Counted from the stretch's first letter, positions 13,557-27,141 are shown. The stretch: DNA of 64,000 nucleotides from Marthasterias glacialis (GCA_911728455.2 OU452238.1:13486049-13550048); one strand, 5' to 3'. Notes: generated by a model from the sequence alone, not told the origin. Numbers and translations: made by a program.

Positions 13557-14857
13557 TTCCAACAGTGTCAGACTTGTCAGTTTTCCGCTAATACTTTGGG
13601 AGATAGAGCCGTTGCTAAGTCTTGTTTTCACTCTGTTACAGCTTCGTGTACAAAAGTGCCATTAGACAGGTGTTTGAAGCGCATTCGGAGCAGCCCCGCT
13701 CTCTGGTGGTTTCAACAAGGAAGATGGCCCTGGCTGGCCGGGAAAACTAGATTTTCGGATGCAGGACTATGGCAGCTACCTGCAGTTACAGGAAATTTCT
13801 CTCTAGCCCCATTATTTGTGGAGTTATTGGCCGTGGCGCTGCCGACTTCTTTTTTCGGGGTTTTTTTTTTTTTTTTTTTTTTTTTTGCTTGCTTCAGTCC
13901 AGCACACACATAGCGGCCTTGGCTATTGTTGATGTACACAGAGCATGGCCATTTGCTCTTGACATCTTCGGGATGGCCTCACTCCGCGGTCCCTGGCATC
14001 CTCCCTGTTTATCCCACAACCCCAAGACCGGCATTTTCGGAAAGCCCATGAGCAGGCTCTCCAACAGTGTCAGACTTGTCAGTTTTCCGCCAATACTTTG
14101 GGAGATAGAGCCGTTGCTAAGTCTTGTTTTCACTCTGTTACAGCTTCGTGTACAAAAGTGCCATTAGACAGGTGTTTGAAGCGCATTCGGAGCAGCCCCG
14201 CTCTCTGGTGATTTCAACAAGGACGATGGCCCCGGCTTGCCGGGAAAACTAGATTTTCGGATGCAGGACTATAACAGCTACCTGCAGGTACAAGAAATTT
14301 CTCTCTAGCCCCATTATTTCTGGAGTTATTGGCCGTGGCGCTGCCGACTTCTTTTTTCGGCGTTTTTTTTCTTTTTTTTTGCTGGCTTCAGTCCAGCACA
14401 CACGTAGCGGCCTTGGCTATTGTTGACGTACACAGAGCATGGCCATTTGCTCTTGACATCTTCGGGGTGTCCTCACTCCGCGGTCCCTGGCATCCTTCCT
14501 GCTTGTCCCACAGCCCCAAGACCGGCCTTTTCGGAAAGCCCATGAGCAGGGCTTTCCAACAGTGTCAGACTTGTCAGTTTTCCGCTAATACTTTGGGAGA
14601 TAGAGCCGTTGCTAAGTCTTGTTTTCACTCTGTTACAGCTTCGTGTACAAAAGTGCCATTAGACAGGTGTTTGAAGCGCATTCGGAGCAGCCCCGCTCTC
14701 TGGTGGTTTCAACAAGGAAGATGGCCCTGGCTGGCCGGGAAAACTAGATTTTCGGATGCAGGACTATGGCAGCTACCTGCAGGTACAGGAAATTTCTCTC
14801 TAGCCCCATTATTTGTGGAGTTATTAGCCGTGGCGCTGCCGACTTCTTTTTTCGGCG

Positions 14858-14888
<31 letters not shown>

Positions 14889-15552
14889 TGCTTCAGTCCA
14901 GCACACACATAGCGGCCTTGGCTATTGTTGATGTACACAGAGCATGGCCATTTGCTCTTGACATCTTCGGGATGGCCTCACTCCGCGGTCCCTGGCATCC
15001 TCCCTGTTTATCCCACAACCCCAAGACCGGCATTTTCGGAAAGCCCATGAGCAGGCTCTCCAACAGTGTCAGACTTGTCAGTTTTCCGCCAATACTTTGG
15101 GAGATAGAGCCGTTGCTAAGTCTTGTTTTCACTCTGTTACAGCTTCGTGTACAAAAGTGCCATTAGACAGGTGTTTGAAGCGCATTCGGAGCAGCCCCGC
15201 TCTCTGGTGATTTCAACAAGGACGATGGCCCCGGCTTGCCGGGAAAACTAGATTTTCGGATGCAGGACTATAACAGCTACCTGCAGGTACAAGAAATTTC
15301 TCTCTAGCCCCATTATTTCTGGAGTTATTGGCCGTGGCGCTGCCGACTTCTTTTTTCGGCGTTTTTTTTCTTTTTTTTTGCTGGCTTCAGTCCAGCACAC
15401 ACATAGCGGCCTTGGCTATTGTTGACGTACACAGAGCATGGCCATTTGCTCTTGACATCTTCGGGGTGTCCTCACTCCGCGGTCCCTGGCATCCTTCCTG
15501 CTTGTCCCACAGCCCCAAGACCGGCATTTTTGGAAAGCCCATGAGCAGGGCT
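13557..15552 (+). repeat. Duplicated two-unit block with gcaggctctcc variant
   Basis: Units 13557-14553 and 14554-15552 are two copies of one dimer, about 1.0 kb apart. Both share a one-base-shorter gcaggctctcc in place of gcagggctttcc (14051 and 15051), TTGCTTGC instead of TTGCTGGC after the T tract, gttgatgtac, and the ccccggcttgcc and actataacag variants. The shortened arm breaks the junction hairpin at 14051 and 15051. Confidence 0.85.
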
Positions 15553-18034
15553 TTCCAACAGTGTCAGACTTGTCAGTTTTCCGCCAATACTTTGGGAGAT
15601 AGAGCCGTTGCTAAGTCTTGTTTTCACTCTGTTACAGCTTCGTGTACAAAAGTGCCATTAGACAGGTGTTTGAAGCGCATTCGGAGCAGCCCCGCTCTCT
15701 GGTGGTTTCAACAAGGAAGATGGCCCTGGCTGGCCGGGAAAACTAGATTTTCGGATGCAGGACTATGGCAGCTACCTGCAGGTACAAGAAATTTCTCTCT
15801 AGCCCCATTATTTATGGAGTTATTGGCCGTGGCGCTGCCGACTTCTTTTTTCGGCGTTTTTTTTTGTTTTTTTTTTGCTGGCTTCAGTCCAGCACACACG
15901 TAGCGGCCTTGGCTATTGTTGACGTACACAGAGCATGACCATTTGCTCTTGACATCTTCGGGGTGTCTTCACTCCGCGGTCCCTGGCATCCTCCCTGTTT
16001 ATCCCACAACCCCAAGACCGGCATTTTCGGAAAGCCCATGAGCAGGGCTTTCCAACAGTGTCAGACTTGTCAGTTTTCCGCCAATACTTTGGGAGATAGA
16101 GCCGTTGCTAAGTCTTGTTTTCACTCTGTTACAGCTTCGTGTACAAAAGTGCCATTAGACAGGTGTTTGAAGCGCATTCGGAGCAGCCCCGCTCTCTGGT
16201 GATTTCAACAAGGACGATGGCCCTGGCTTGCCGGGAAAACTAGATTTTCGGATGCAGGACTATGGCAGCTACCTGCAGGTACAAGAAATTTTTCTCTAGC
16301 CCCATTTCTTGTGGAGTTATTGGCCGTGGCGCTGCCGACTTCTTTTTTCGGCGTTTTTTTTCTTTTTTTTTGCTGGCTTCAGTCCAGCACACACGTAGCG
16401 GCCTTGGCTATTGTTGACGTACACAGAGCATGGCCATTTGCTCTTGACATCTTCGGGGTGTCCTCACTCCGCGGTCCCTGGCATCCTCCCTGTTTATCCC
16501 ACAACCCCAAGACCGGCATTTTTGGAAAGCCCATGAGCAGGGCTTTCCATCAGTGTCAGACTTGTCAGTTTTCCGCCAATACTTTGGGAGATAGAGCCGT
16601 TGCTAAGTCTTGTTTTCACTCTGTTACAGCTTCGTGTACAAAAGTGCCATTAGACAGGTGTTTGAAGCGCATTCGGAGCAGCCCCGCTCTCTGGTGGTTT
16701 CAACAAGGAAGATGGCCCTGGCTGGCCGGGAAAACTAGATTTTCGGATGCAGGACTATGGCAGCTACCTGCAGGTACAAGAAATTTCTCTCTAGCCCCAT
16801 TATTTATGGAGTTATTGGCCGTGGCGCTGCCGACTTCTTTTTTCGGCGTTTTTTTTTTTTTTTTTTTGCTGGCTTCAGTCCAGCACACACGTAGCGGCCT
16901 TGGCTATTGTTGACGTACACAGAGCATGGCCATTTGCTCTTGACATCTTCGGGGTGTCTTCACTCCGCGGTCCCTGGCATCCTCCCTGTTTATCCCACAA
17001 CCCCAAGACCGGCATTTTCGGAAAGCCCATGAGCAGGGCTTTCCAACAGTGTCAGACTTGTCAGTTTTCCGCCAATACTTTGGGAGATAGAGCCGTTGCT
17101 AAGTCTTGTTTTCACTCTGTTACAGCTTCGTGTACAAAAGTGCCATTAGACAGGTGTTTGAAGCGCATTCGGAGCAGCCCCGCTCTCTGGTGATTTCAAC
17201 AAGGACGATGGCCCTGGCTTGCCGGGAAAACTAGATTTTCGGATGCAGGACTATGGCAGCTACCTGCAGGTACAAGAAATTTTTCTCTAGCCCCATTTCT
17301 TGTGGAGTTATTGGCCGTGGCGCTGCCGACTTCTTTTTTCGGCGTTTTTTTTCTTTTTTTTTGCTGGCTTCAGTCCAGCACACACGTAGCGGCCTTGGCT
17401 ATTGTTGACGTACACAGAGCATGGCCATTTGCTCTTGACATCTTCGGGGTGTCCTCACTCCGCGGTCCCTGGCATCCTCCCTGTTTGTCCCACAGCCCCA
17501 AGACCGGCATTTTTGGAAAGCCCATGAGCAGGGCTTTCCAACAGTGTCAGACTTGTCAGTTTTCCGCTAATACTTTGGGAGATAGAGCCGTTGCTAAGTC
17601 TTGTTTTCACTCTGTTACAGCTTCGTGTACAAAAGTGCCATTAGACAGGTGTTTGAAGCGCATTCGGAGCAGCCCCGCTCTCTGGTGGTTTCAACAAGGA
17701 AGATGGCCCTGGCTGGCCGGGAAAACTAGATTTTCGGATGCAGGACTATGGCAGCTACCTGCAGGTACAGGAAATTTCTCTCTAGCCCCATTATTTATGG
17801 AGTTATTGGCCGTGGCGCTGCCGACTTCTTTTTTCGTTTTTTTTTTTTTTTTTTTTTTTTTGCTGGCTTCAGTCCAGCACACACGTAGCGGCCTTGGCTA
17901 TTGTTGACGTACACAGAGCATGGCCATTTGCTCTTGACATCTTCGGGGTGTCTTCACTCCGCGGTCCCTGGCATCCTCCCTGTTTATCCCACAACCCCAA
18001 GACCGGCATTTTCGGAAAGCCCATGAGCAGGGCT

Positions 18035-20034
18035 TTCTAACAGTGTCAGACTTGTCAGTTTTCCGCCAATACTTTGGGAGATAGAGCCGTTGCTAAGTCT
18101 TGTTTTCACTCTGTTACAGCTTCGTGTACAAAAGTGCCATTAGACAGGTGTTTGAAGCGCATTCGGAGCAGCCCCGCTCTCTGGTGATTTCAACAAGGAC
18201 GATGGCCCTGGCTTGCCGGGAAAACTAGATTTTCGGATGCAGGACTATAGCAGCTACCTGCAGGTACAAGAAATTTCTCTCTAGCCCCATTATTTCTGGA
18301 GTTATTGGCCGTGGCGCTGCCGACTTCTTTTTTCGGCGTTTTTTTTTTTTTTTTTTTTTTTTGCTGGCTTCAGTCCAGCACACACGTAGCGGCCTTGGCT
18401 ATTGTTGACGTACACAGAGCATGGCCATTATTTTGCTCTTGACATCTTCGGGGTGTCTTCACTCCGCGGTCCCTGGCATCCTCCCTGTTTATCCCACAAC
18501 CCCAAGACCGGCATTTTCGGAAAGCCCATGAGCAGGGCTTTCTAACAGTGTCAGACTTGTCAGTTTTCCGCCAATACTTTGGGAGATAGAGCCGTTGCTA
18601 AGTCTTGTTTTCACTCTGTTACAGCTTCGTGTACAAAAGTGCCATTAGACAGGTGTTTGAAGCGCATTCGGAGCAGCCCCGCTCTCTGGTGGTTTCAACA
18701 AGGAAGATGGGCCTGGCTGGCCGGGAAAACTAGATTTTCGGATGCAGGACTATGGCAGCTACCTGCAGGTACAAGAAATTTCTCTCTAGCCCCATTATTT
18801 ATGGAGTTATTGGCCGTGGCGCTGCCGACTTCTTTTTTCGGCGTTTTTTTTTTTTTTTTTTGCTGGCTTCAGTCAAAGCACACACGTAGCGGCCTTGGCT
18901 ATTGTTGACGTACACAGAGCATGGCCATTTGCTCTTGACATCTTCGGGGTGTCCTCACTCCGCGGTCCCTGGCATCCTCCCTGTTTATCCCACAACCCCA
19001 AGACCGGCATTTTCGGAAAGCCCATGAGCAGGGCTTTCCAACAGTGTCAGACTTGTCAGTTTTCCGCCAATACTTTGGGAGATAGAGCCGTTGCTAAGTC
19101 TTGTTTTCACTCTGTTACAGCTTCGTGTACAAAAGTGCCATTAGACAGGTGTTTGAAGCGCATTCGGAGCAGCCCCGCTCTCTGGTGATTTCAACAAGGA
19201 CGATGGCCCTGGCTTGCCGGGAAAACTAGATTTTCGGATGCAGGACTATAGCAGCTACCTGCAGGTACAAGAAATTTCTCTCTAGCCCCATTATTTCTGG
19301 AGTTATTGGCCGTGGCGCTGCCGACTTCTTTTTTCGGCGTTTTTTTTTTTTTTTTTTTTTTGCTGGCTTCAGTCCAGCACACACGTAGCGGCCTTGGCTA
19401 TTGTTGACGTACACAGAGCATGGCCATTATTTTGCTCTTGACATCTTCGGGGTGTCTTCACTCCGCGGTCCCTGGCATCCTCCCTGTTTATCCCACAACC
19501 CCAAGACCGGCATTTTCGGAAAGCCCATGAGCAGGGCTTTCTAACAGTGTCAGACTTGTCAGTTTTCCGCCAATACTTTGGGAGATAGAGCCGTTGCTAA
19601 GTCTTGTTTTCACTCTGTTACAGCTTCGTGTACAAAAGTGCCATTAGACAGGTGTTTGAAGCGCATTCGGAGCAGCCCCGCTCTCTGGTGGTTTCAACAA
19701 GGAAGATGGGCCTGGCTGGCCGGGAAAACTAGATTTTCGGATGCAGGACTATGGCAGCTACCTGCAGGTACAAGAAATTTCTCTCTAGCCCCATTATTTA
19801 TGGAGTTATTGGCCGTGGCGCTGCCGACTTCTTTTTTCGGCGTTTTTTTTTTTTTTTTTTGCTGGCTTCAGTCAAAGCACACACGTAGCGGCCTTGGCTA
19901 TTGTTGACGTACACAGAGCATGGCCATTTGCTCTTGACATCTTCGGGGTGTCCTCACTCCGCGGTCCCTGGCATCCTCCCTGTTTATCCCACAACCCCAA
20001 GACCGGCATTTTCGGAAAGCCCATGAGCAGGGCT
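18035..20034 (+). repeat. Duplicated two-unit block with a 4-bp insertion
   Basis: Units 18035-19035 and 19036-20034 share two private changes 999 bp apart. The first is a 4-bp insertion turning GCCATTTGC into GCCATTATTTTGC (around 18424 and 19423). The second is agtcaaagcac instead of agtccagcac (around 18872 and 19871), which destroys the right arm of the small stem after the T tract. Both mark a recent two-unit duplication. Confidence 0.85.
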
Positions 20035-23000
20035 TTCCAACAGTGTCAGACTTGTCAGTTTTCCGCCAATACTTTGGGAGATAGAGCCGTTGCTAAGTCT
20101 TGTTTTCACTCTGTTACAGCTTCGTGTACAAAAGTGCCATTAGACAGGTGTTTGAAGCGCATTCGGAGCAGCCCCGCTCTCTGGTGATTTCAACAAGGAC
20201 GATGGCCCTGGCTTGCCGGGAAAACTAGATTTTCGGATGCAGGACTATGGCAGCTACCTGCAGGTACAATAAATTTTTCTCTAGCCCCATTTCTTGTGGA
20301 GTTATTGGCCGTGGCGCTGCCGACTTCTTTTTTCGGCGTTTTTTTTCTTTTTTTTTGCTGGCTTCAGTCCAGCACACACGTAGCGGCCTTGGCTATTGTT
20401 GACGTACACAGAGCATGGCCATTTGCTCTTGACATCTTCGGGGTGTCCTCACTCCGCGGTCCCTGGCATCCTCCCTGTTTGTCCCACAGCCCCAAGACCG
20501 GCATTTTTGGAAAGCCCATGAGCAGGGCTTTCCAACAGTGTCAGACTTGTCAGTTTTCCGCCAATACTTTGGGAGATAGAGCCGTTGCTAAGTCTTGTTT
20601 TCACTCTGTTACAGCTTCGTGTACAAAAGTGCCATTAGACAGGTGTTTGAAGCGCATTCGGAGCAGCCCCGCTCTCTGGTGATTTCAACAAGGAAGATGG
20701 CCCTGGCTGGCCGGGAAAACTAGATTTTCGGATGCAGGACTGTAGCAGCTACCTGCAGGTACAAGAAATTTCTCTCTAGCCCCATTATTTGTGGAGTTAT
20801 TGGCCGTGGCGCTGCCGACTTCTTTTTTCGGCGTTTTTTTTCTTTTTTTTTGCTGGCTTCAGTCCAGCACACACGTAGCGGCCTTGGCTATTGTTGACGT
20901 ACACAGAGCATGGCCATTTGCTCTTGACATCTTCGGGGTGTCCTCACTCCGCGGTCCCTGGCATCCTCCCTGTTTGTCCCACAGCCCCAAGACCGGCATT
21001 TTTGGAAAGCCCATGAGCAGGGCTTTCCAACAGTGTCAGACTTGTCAGTTTTCCGCCAATACTTTGGGAGATAGAGCCGTTGCTAAGTCTTGTTTTCCCT
21101 CTGTTACAGCTTCGTGTACAAAAGTGCCATTAGACAGGTGTTTGAAGCGCATTCGGAGCAGCCCCGCTCTCTGGTGGTTTCAACAAGGAAGATGGCCCTG
21201 GCTGGCCGGGAAAACTAGATTTTCGGATGCAGGACTATGGCAGCTACCTGCAGGTACAAGAAATTTCTCTCTAGCCCCATTATTTCTGGAGTTATTGGCC
21301 GTGGCGCTGCCGACTTCTTTTTTCGGCGTTTGTTTTTTTTTTTTTTTTTTGCTGGCTTCAGTCCAGCACACACGTAGCGGCCTTGGCTATTGTTGACGTA
21401 CACAGAGCATGGCCATTTGCTCTTGACATCTTCGGGGTGTCTTCACTCCGCGGTCCCTGGCATCCTCCCTGTTTATCCCACAACCCCAAGACCGGCATTT
21501 TCGGAAAGCCCATGAGCAGGGCTTTCTAACAGTGTCGGACTTGTCAGTTTTCCGCCAATACCTTGGGAGATACAGCCGTTGCTAAGTCTTGTTTTCACTC
21601 TGTTACAGCTTCGTGTACAAAAGTGCCATTAGACAGGTGTTTGAAGCGCATTCGGAGCAGCCCCGCTCTCTGGTGATTGCAACAAGGACGATGGCCCTGG
21701 CTTGCCGGGAAAACTAGATTTTCGGATGCAGGACTATAGCAGCTACCTGCAGGTACAAGAAATTTCTCTCTAGCCCCATTATTTGTGGAGTTATTGGCCG
21801 TGGCGCTGCCGACTTCTTTTTTCGGCGTTTTTTTTTTTTTTTTTTGCTGGCTTCAGTCCAGCACACACGTAGCGGCCTTGGCTATTGTTGACGTACACAG
21901 AGCATGGCCATTTGCTCTTGACATCTTCGGGTTGTCCTCACTCCGCGGTCCCTGGCATCCTCCCTGTTTGTCCCACAGCCCCAAGACCGGCATTTTTGGA
22001 AAGCCCATGAGCAGGGCTTTCCAACAGTGTCAGACTTGTCAGTTTTCCGCCAATACTTTGGGAGATAGAGCCGTTGCTAAGTCTTGTTTTCACTCTGTTA
22101 CAGCTTCGTGTACAAAAGTGCCATTAGACAGGTGTTTGAAGCGCATTCGGAGCAGCCCCGCTCTCTGGTGGTTTCAAGGCGGAAGATGGCCCTGGCTGGC
22201 CGGGAAAACTAGATTTTCGGATGCAGGACTATGGCAGCTACCTGCAGGTACAAGAAATTTCTCTCTAGCCCCATTATTTATGGAGTTATTGGCCGTGGCG
22301 CTGCCGACTTCTTTTTTCGGCGGTTTTTTTTTTCTTTTTTTTTTTGCTGGCTTCAGTCCAGCACACACGTAGCGGCCTTGGCTATTGTTGACGTACACAG
22401 AGCATGGCCATTTGCTCTTGACATCTTCGGGGTGTCTTCACTCCGCGGTCCCTGGCATCCTCCCTGTTTATCCCACAACCCCAAGACCGGCATTTTCGGA
22501 AAGCCCATGAGCAGGGCTTTCTAACAGTGTCAGACTTGTCAGTTTTCCGCCAATACTTTGGGAGATAGAGCCGTTGCTAAGTCTTGTTTTCACTCTGTTA
22601 CAGCTTCGTGTACAAAAGTGCCATTAGACAGGTGTTTGAAGCGCATTCGGAGCAGCCCCGCTCTCTGGTGATTTCAACAAGGACGATGGCCCTGGCTTGC
22701 CGGGAAAACTAGATTTTCGGATGCAGGACTATAGCAGCTACCTGCAGGTACAAGAAATTTCTCTCTAGCCCCATTATTTCTGGAGTTATTGGCCGTGGCG
22801 CTGCCGACTTCTTTTTTCGGCGTTTTTTTTCTTTTTTTTTGCTGGCTTCAGTCCAGCACACACGTAGCGGCCTTGGCTATTGTTGACGTACACAGAGCAT
22901 GGCCATTTGCTCTTGACATCTTCGGGGTGTCCTCACTCCGCGGTCCCTGGCATCCTCCCTGTTTGTCCCACAGCCCCAAGACCGGCATTTTTGGAAAGCC

Positions 23001-26000
23001 CATGAGCAGGGCTTTCCAACAGTGTCAGACTTGTCAGTTTTCCGCCAATACTTTGGTAGATAGAGCCGTTGCTAAGTCTTGTTTTCACTCTGTTACAGCT
23101 TCGTGTACAAAAGTGCCATTAGACAGGTGTTTGAAGCGCATTCGGAGCAGCCCCGCTCTCTGGTGGTTTCAACAAGGAAGATGGCCCTGGCTGGCCGGGA
23201 AAACTAGATTTTCGGATGCAGGACTATGGCAGCTACCTGCAGGTACAAGAAATTTCTCTCTAGCCCCATTATTTCTGGAGTTATTGGCCGTGGCGCTGCC
23301 GACTTCTTTTTTCGGCGTTTTTTTTTTTTTTTTTTTTTTTTGCTGGCTTCAGTCCAGCACACACGTAGCGGCCTTGGCTATTGTTGACGTACACAGAGCA
23401 TGGCCATTTGCTCTTGACATCTTCGGGGTGTCTTCACTCCGCGGTCCCTGGCATCCTCCCTGTTTATCCCACAACCCCAAGACCGGCATTTTCGGAAAGC
23501 CCATGAGCAGGGCTTTCTAACAGTGTCAGACTTGTCAGTTTTCCGCCATTACTTTGGGAGATAGAGCCGTTGCTAAGTCTTGTTTTCACTCTGTTACAGC
23601 TTCGTGTACAAAAGTGCCATTAGACAGGTGTTTGAAGCGCATTCGGAGCAGCCCCGCTCTCTGGTGATTTCAACAAGGACGATGGCCCTGGCTTGCCGGG
23701 AAAACTAGATTTTCGGATGCAGGACTATAGCAGCTACCTGCAGGTACAAGAAATTTCTCTCTAGCCCCATTATTTGTGGAGTTATTGGCCGTGGCGCTGC
23801 CGACTTCTTTTTTCGGCGTTTTTTTTCTTTTTTTTTGCTGGCTTCAGTCCAGCACACACGTAGCGGCCTTGGCTATTGTTGACGTACACAGAGCATGGCC
23901 ATTTGCTCTTGACATCTTCGGGGTGTCCTCACTCCGCGGTCCCTGGCATCCTCCCTGTTTGTCCCACAGCCCCAAGACCGGCATTTTTGGAAAGCCCATG
24001 AGCAGGGCTTTCCAACAGTGTCAGACTTGTCAGTTTTCCGCCAATACTTTGGGAGATAGAGCCGTTGCTAAGTCTTGTTTTCACTCTGTTACAGCTTCGT
24101 GTACAAAAGTGCCATTAGACAGGTGTTTGAAGCGCATTCGGAGCAGCCCCGCTCTCTGGTGGTTTCAACAAGGAAGATGGCCCTGGCTGGCCGGGAAAAC
24201 TAGATTTTCGGATGCAGGACTATGGCAGCCACCTGCAGGTACAAGAAATTTCTCTCTAGCCCCATTATTTCTGGAGTTATTGGCCGTGGCGCTGCCGACT
24301 TCTTTTTTCGGCGGTTTTTTTTTTTTTTTTTTTTTGCTGGCTTCAGTCCAGCACACACGTAGCGGCCTTGGCTATTGTTGACGTACACAGAGCATGGCCA
24401 TTTGCTCTTGACATCTTCGGGGTGTCTTCACTCCGCGGTCCCTGGCATCCTCCCTGTTTATCCCACAACCCCAAGACCGGCATTTTCGGAAAGCCCATGA
24501 GCAGGGCTTTCTAACAGTGTCAGACTTGTCAGTTTTCCGCCATTACTTTGGGAGATAGAGCCGTTGCTAAGTCTTGTTTTCACTCTGTTACAGCTTCGTG
24601 TACAAAAGTGCCATTAGACAGGTGTTTGAAGCGCATTCGGAGCAGCCCCGCTCTCTGGTGGTTTCAACAAGGAAGATGGCCCTGGCTGGCCGGGAAAACT
24701 AGATTTTCGGATGCAGGACTATGGCAGCCACCTGCAGGTACAAGAAATTTCTCTCTAGCCCCATTATTTCTGGAGTTATTGGCCGTGGCGCTGCCGACTT
24801 CTTTTTTCGGCGGTTTTTTTTTTTTTTTTTTTTTGCTGGCTTCAGTCCAGCACACACGTAGCGGCCTTGGCTATTGTTGACGTACACAGAGCATGGCCAT
24901 TTGCTCTTGACATCTTCGGGGTGTCTTCACTCCGCGGTCCCTGGCATCCTCCCTGTTTATCCCACAACCCCAAGACCGGCATTTTCGGAAAGCCCATGAG
25001 CAGGGCTTTCTAACAGTGTCAGACTTGTCAGTTTTCCGCCATTACTTTGGGAGATAGAGCCGTTGCTAAGTCTTGTTTTCACTCTGTTACAGCTTCGTGT
25101 ACAAAAGTGCCATTAGACAGGTGTTTGAAGCGCATTCGGAGCAGCCCCGCTCTCTGGTGATTTCAACAAGGACGATGGCCCTGGCTTGCCGGGAAAACTA
25201 GATTTTCGGATGCAGGACTATAGCAGCTACCTGCAGGTACAAGAAATTTCTCTCTAGCCCCATTATTTCTGGAGTTATTGGCCGTGGCGCTGCCGACTTC
25301 TTTTTTCGGCGTTTTTTTTCTTTTTTTTTTTGCTGGCTTCAGTCCAGCACACACGTAGCGGCCTTGGCTATTGTTGACGTACACAGAGCATGGCCATTTG
25401 CTCTTGACATCTTCGGGGTGTCCTCACTCCGCGGTCCCTGGCATCCTCCCTGTTTGTCCCACAGCCCCAAGACCGGCATTTTTGGAAAGCCCATGAGCAG
25501 GGCTTTCCAACAGTGTCAGACTTGTCAGTTTTCCGCCAATACTTTGGGAGATAGAGCCGTTGCTAAGTCTTGTTTTCACTCTGTTACAGCTTCGTGTACA
25601 AAAGTGCCATTAGACAGGTGTTTGAAGCGCATTCGGAGCAGCCCCGCTCTCTGGTGGTTTCAACAAGGACGATGGCCCTGGCTGGCCGGGAAAACTAGAT
25701 TTTCGGATGCAGGACTATGGCAGCCACCTGCAGGTACAAGAAATTTCTCTCTAGCCCCATTATTTCTGGAGTTATTGGCCGTGGCGCTGCCGACTTCTTT
25801 TTTCGGCGTTTTTTTTTTTTTTTTTTTTTTTGCTGGCTTCAGTCCAGCACACACGTAGCGGCCTTGGCTATTGTTGACGTACACAGAGCATGGCCATTTG
25901 CTCTTGACATCTTCGGGGTGTCTTCACTCCGCGGTCCCTGGCATCCTCCCTGTTTATCCCACAACCCCAAGACCGGCATTTTCGGAAAGCCCATGAGCAG

Positions 26001-26981
26001 GGCTTTCTAACAGTGTCAGACTTGTCAGTTTTCCGCCATTACTTTGGGAGATAGAGCCGTTGCTAAGTCTTGTTTTCACTCTGTTACAGGTTCGTGTACA
26101 AAAGTGCCATTAGACAGGTGTTTGAAGCGCATTCGGAGCAGCCCCGCTCTCTGGTGATTTCAACAAGGACGATGGCCCTGGCTTGCCGGGAAAACTAGAT
26201 TTTCGGATGCAGGACTATAGCAGCTACCTGCAGGTACAAGAAATTTCTCTCTAGCCCCATTATTTCTGGAGTTATTGGCCGTGGCGCTGCCGACTTCTTT
26301 TTTCGGCGTTTTTTTTCTTTTTTTTTTTGCTGGCTTCAGTCCAGCACACACGTAGCGGCCTTGGCTATTGTTGACGTACACAGAGCATGGCCATTTGCTC
26401 TTGACATCTTCGGGGTGTCCTCATTCCGCGGTCCCTGGCATCCTCCCTGTTTGTTCCACAGCCCCAAGACCGGCATTTTTGGAAAGCCCATGAGCAGGGC
26501 TTTCCAACAGTGTCAGACTTGTCAGTTTTCCGCCAATACTTTGGGAGATAGAGCCGTTGCTAAGTCTTGTTTTCACTCTGTTACAGCTTCGTGTACAAAA
26601 GTGCCATTAGACAGGTGTTTGAAGCGCATTCGGAGCAGCCCCGCTCTCTGGTGGTTTCAACAAGGAAGATGGCCCTGGCTGGCCGGGAAAACTAGATTTT
26701 CGGATGCAGGACTATGGCAGCTACCTGCAGGTACAAGAAATTTCTCTCTAGCCCCATTATTTATGGAGTTATTGGCCGTGGCGCTGCCGACTTCTTTTTT
26801 CGGCGTTTTTTTTTTTTTTTTTTTCTTTTGCTGGCTTCAGTCCAGCACACACGTAGCGGCCTTGGCTATTGTTGACGTACACAGAGCATGGCCATTTGCT
26901 CTTGACATCTTCGGGGTGTCTTCACTCCGCGGTCCCTGGCATCCTCCCTGTTTATCCCACAACCCCAAGACCGGCATTTTC

Positions 26982-27006
26982 GGAAAGCCCATGAGCAGGG
27001 CTTTCC
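26982..27006 (+). other. Junction hairpin, 9-bp stem (representative unit)
   Basis: GGAAAGCCC, a 7-base loop ATGAGCA, then GGGCTTTCC form a perfect 9-bp inverted repeat. It recurs in every unit, with variants. TTCT for TTCC at the end leaves a G-U pair in RNA. GAGCT for GAGCA in the loop, frequent at 36-51 kb, can add a tenth A-T pair. GGAAATCCC, gcttacc and gcaggctctcc break or weaken it. It could form a cruciform in DNA or a hairpin in RNA; no function is shown. Confidence 0.85.
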
Positions 27007-27141
27007 AACAGTGTCAGACTTGTCAGTTTTCCGCCAATACTTTGGGAGATAGAGCCGTTGCTAAGTCTTGTTTTCACTCTGTTACAGCTTCGTGTACAAA
27101 AGTGCCATTAGACAGGTGTTTGAAGCGCATTCGGAGCAGCC

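Larger units (their letters stand above)
13055..26501 (+). repeat. Array domain II: 27 units, mainly a two-unit (about 1 kb) higher-order repeat
   Basis: Units start at 13055, 13557, 14059, 14554, 15058, 15553, 16050, 16545, 17041, 17536, 18035, 18540, 19036, 19539, 20035, 20530, 21025, 21524, 22019, 22519, 23014, 23515, 24010, 24509, 25008, 25505 and 26005. From 13557 onward two unit types alternate. One has TGG in the CTCF-like site and mostly an uninterrupted T tract. The other has TGA, usually ACGATGG instead of AAGATGG, GGCTTG instead of GGCTGG, and often T8-C-T9. The alternation slips only twice: two TGA units in a row (20035 and 20530) and two TGG units in a row (24010 and 24509), each explained by a single-unit duplication or loss. 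Confidence 0.85.

Noticed and set aside
26972..27006. Sm-site plus terminal hairpin resembling a small nuclear RNA 3' end
   Set aside because: Some units have CATTTTTGG directly before the 9-bp hairpin, but many have CATTTTCGG, and no upstream promoter element or snRNA body is recognisable.
27034..27038. CCAAT box as a promoter
   Set aside because: CCAAT occurs once per unit after TTTTCCG, but there is no TATA, initiator or start-site evidence, and flanks do not fit the NF-Y consensus well.
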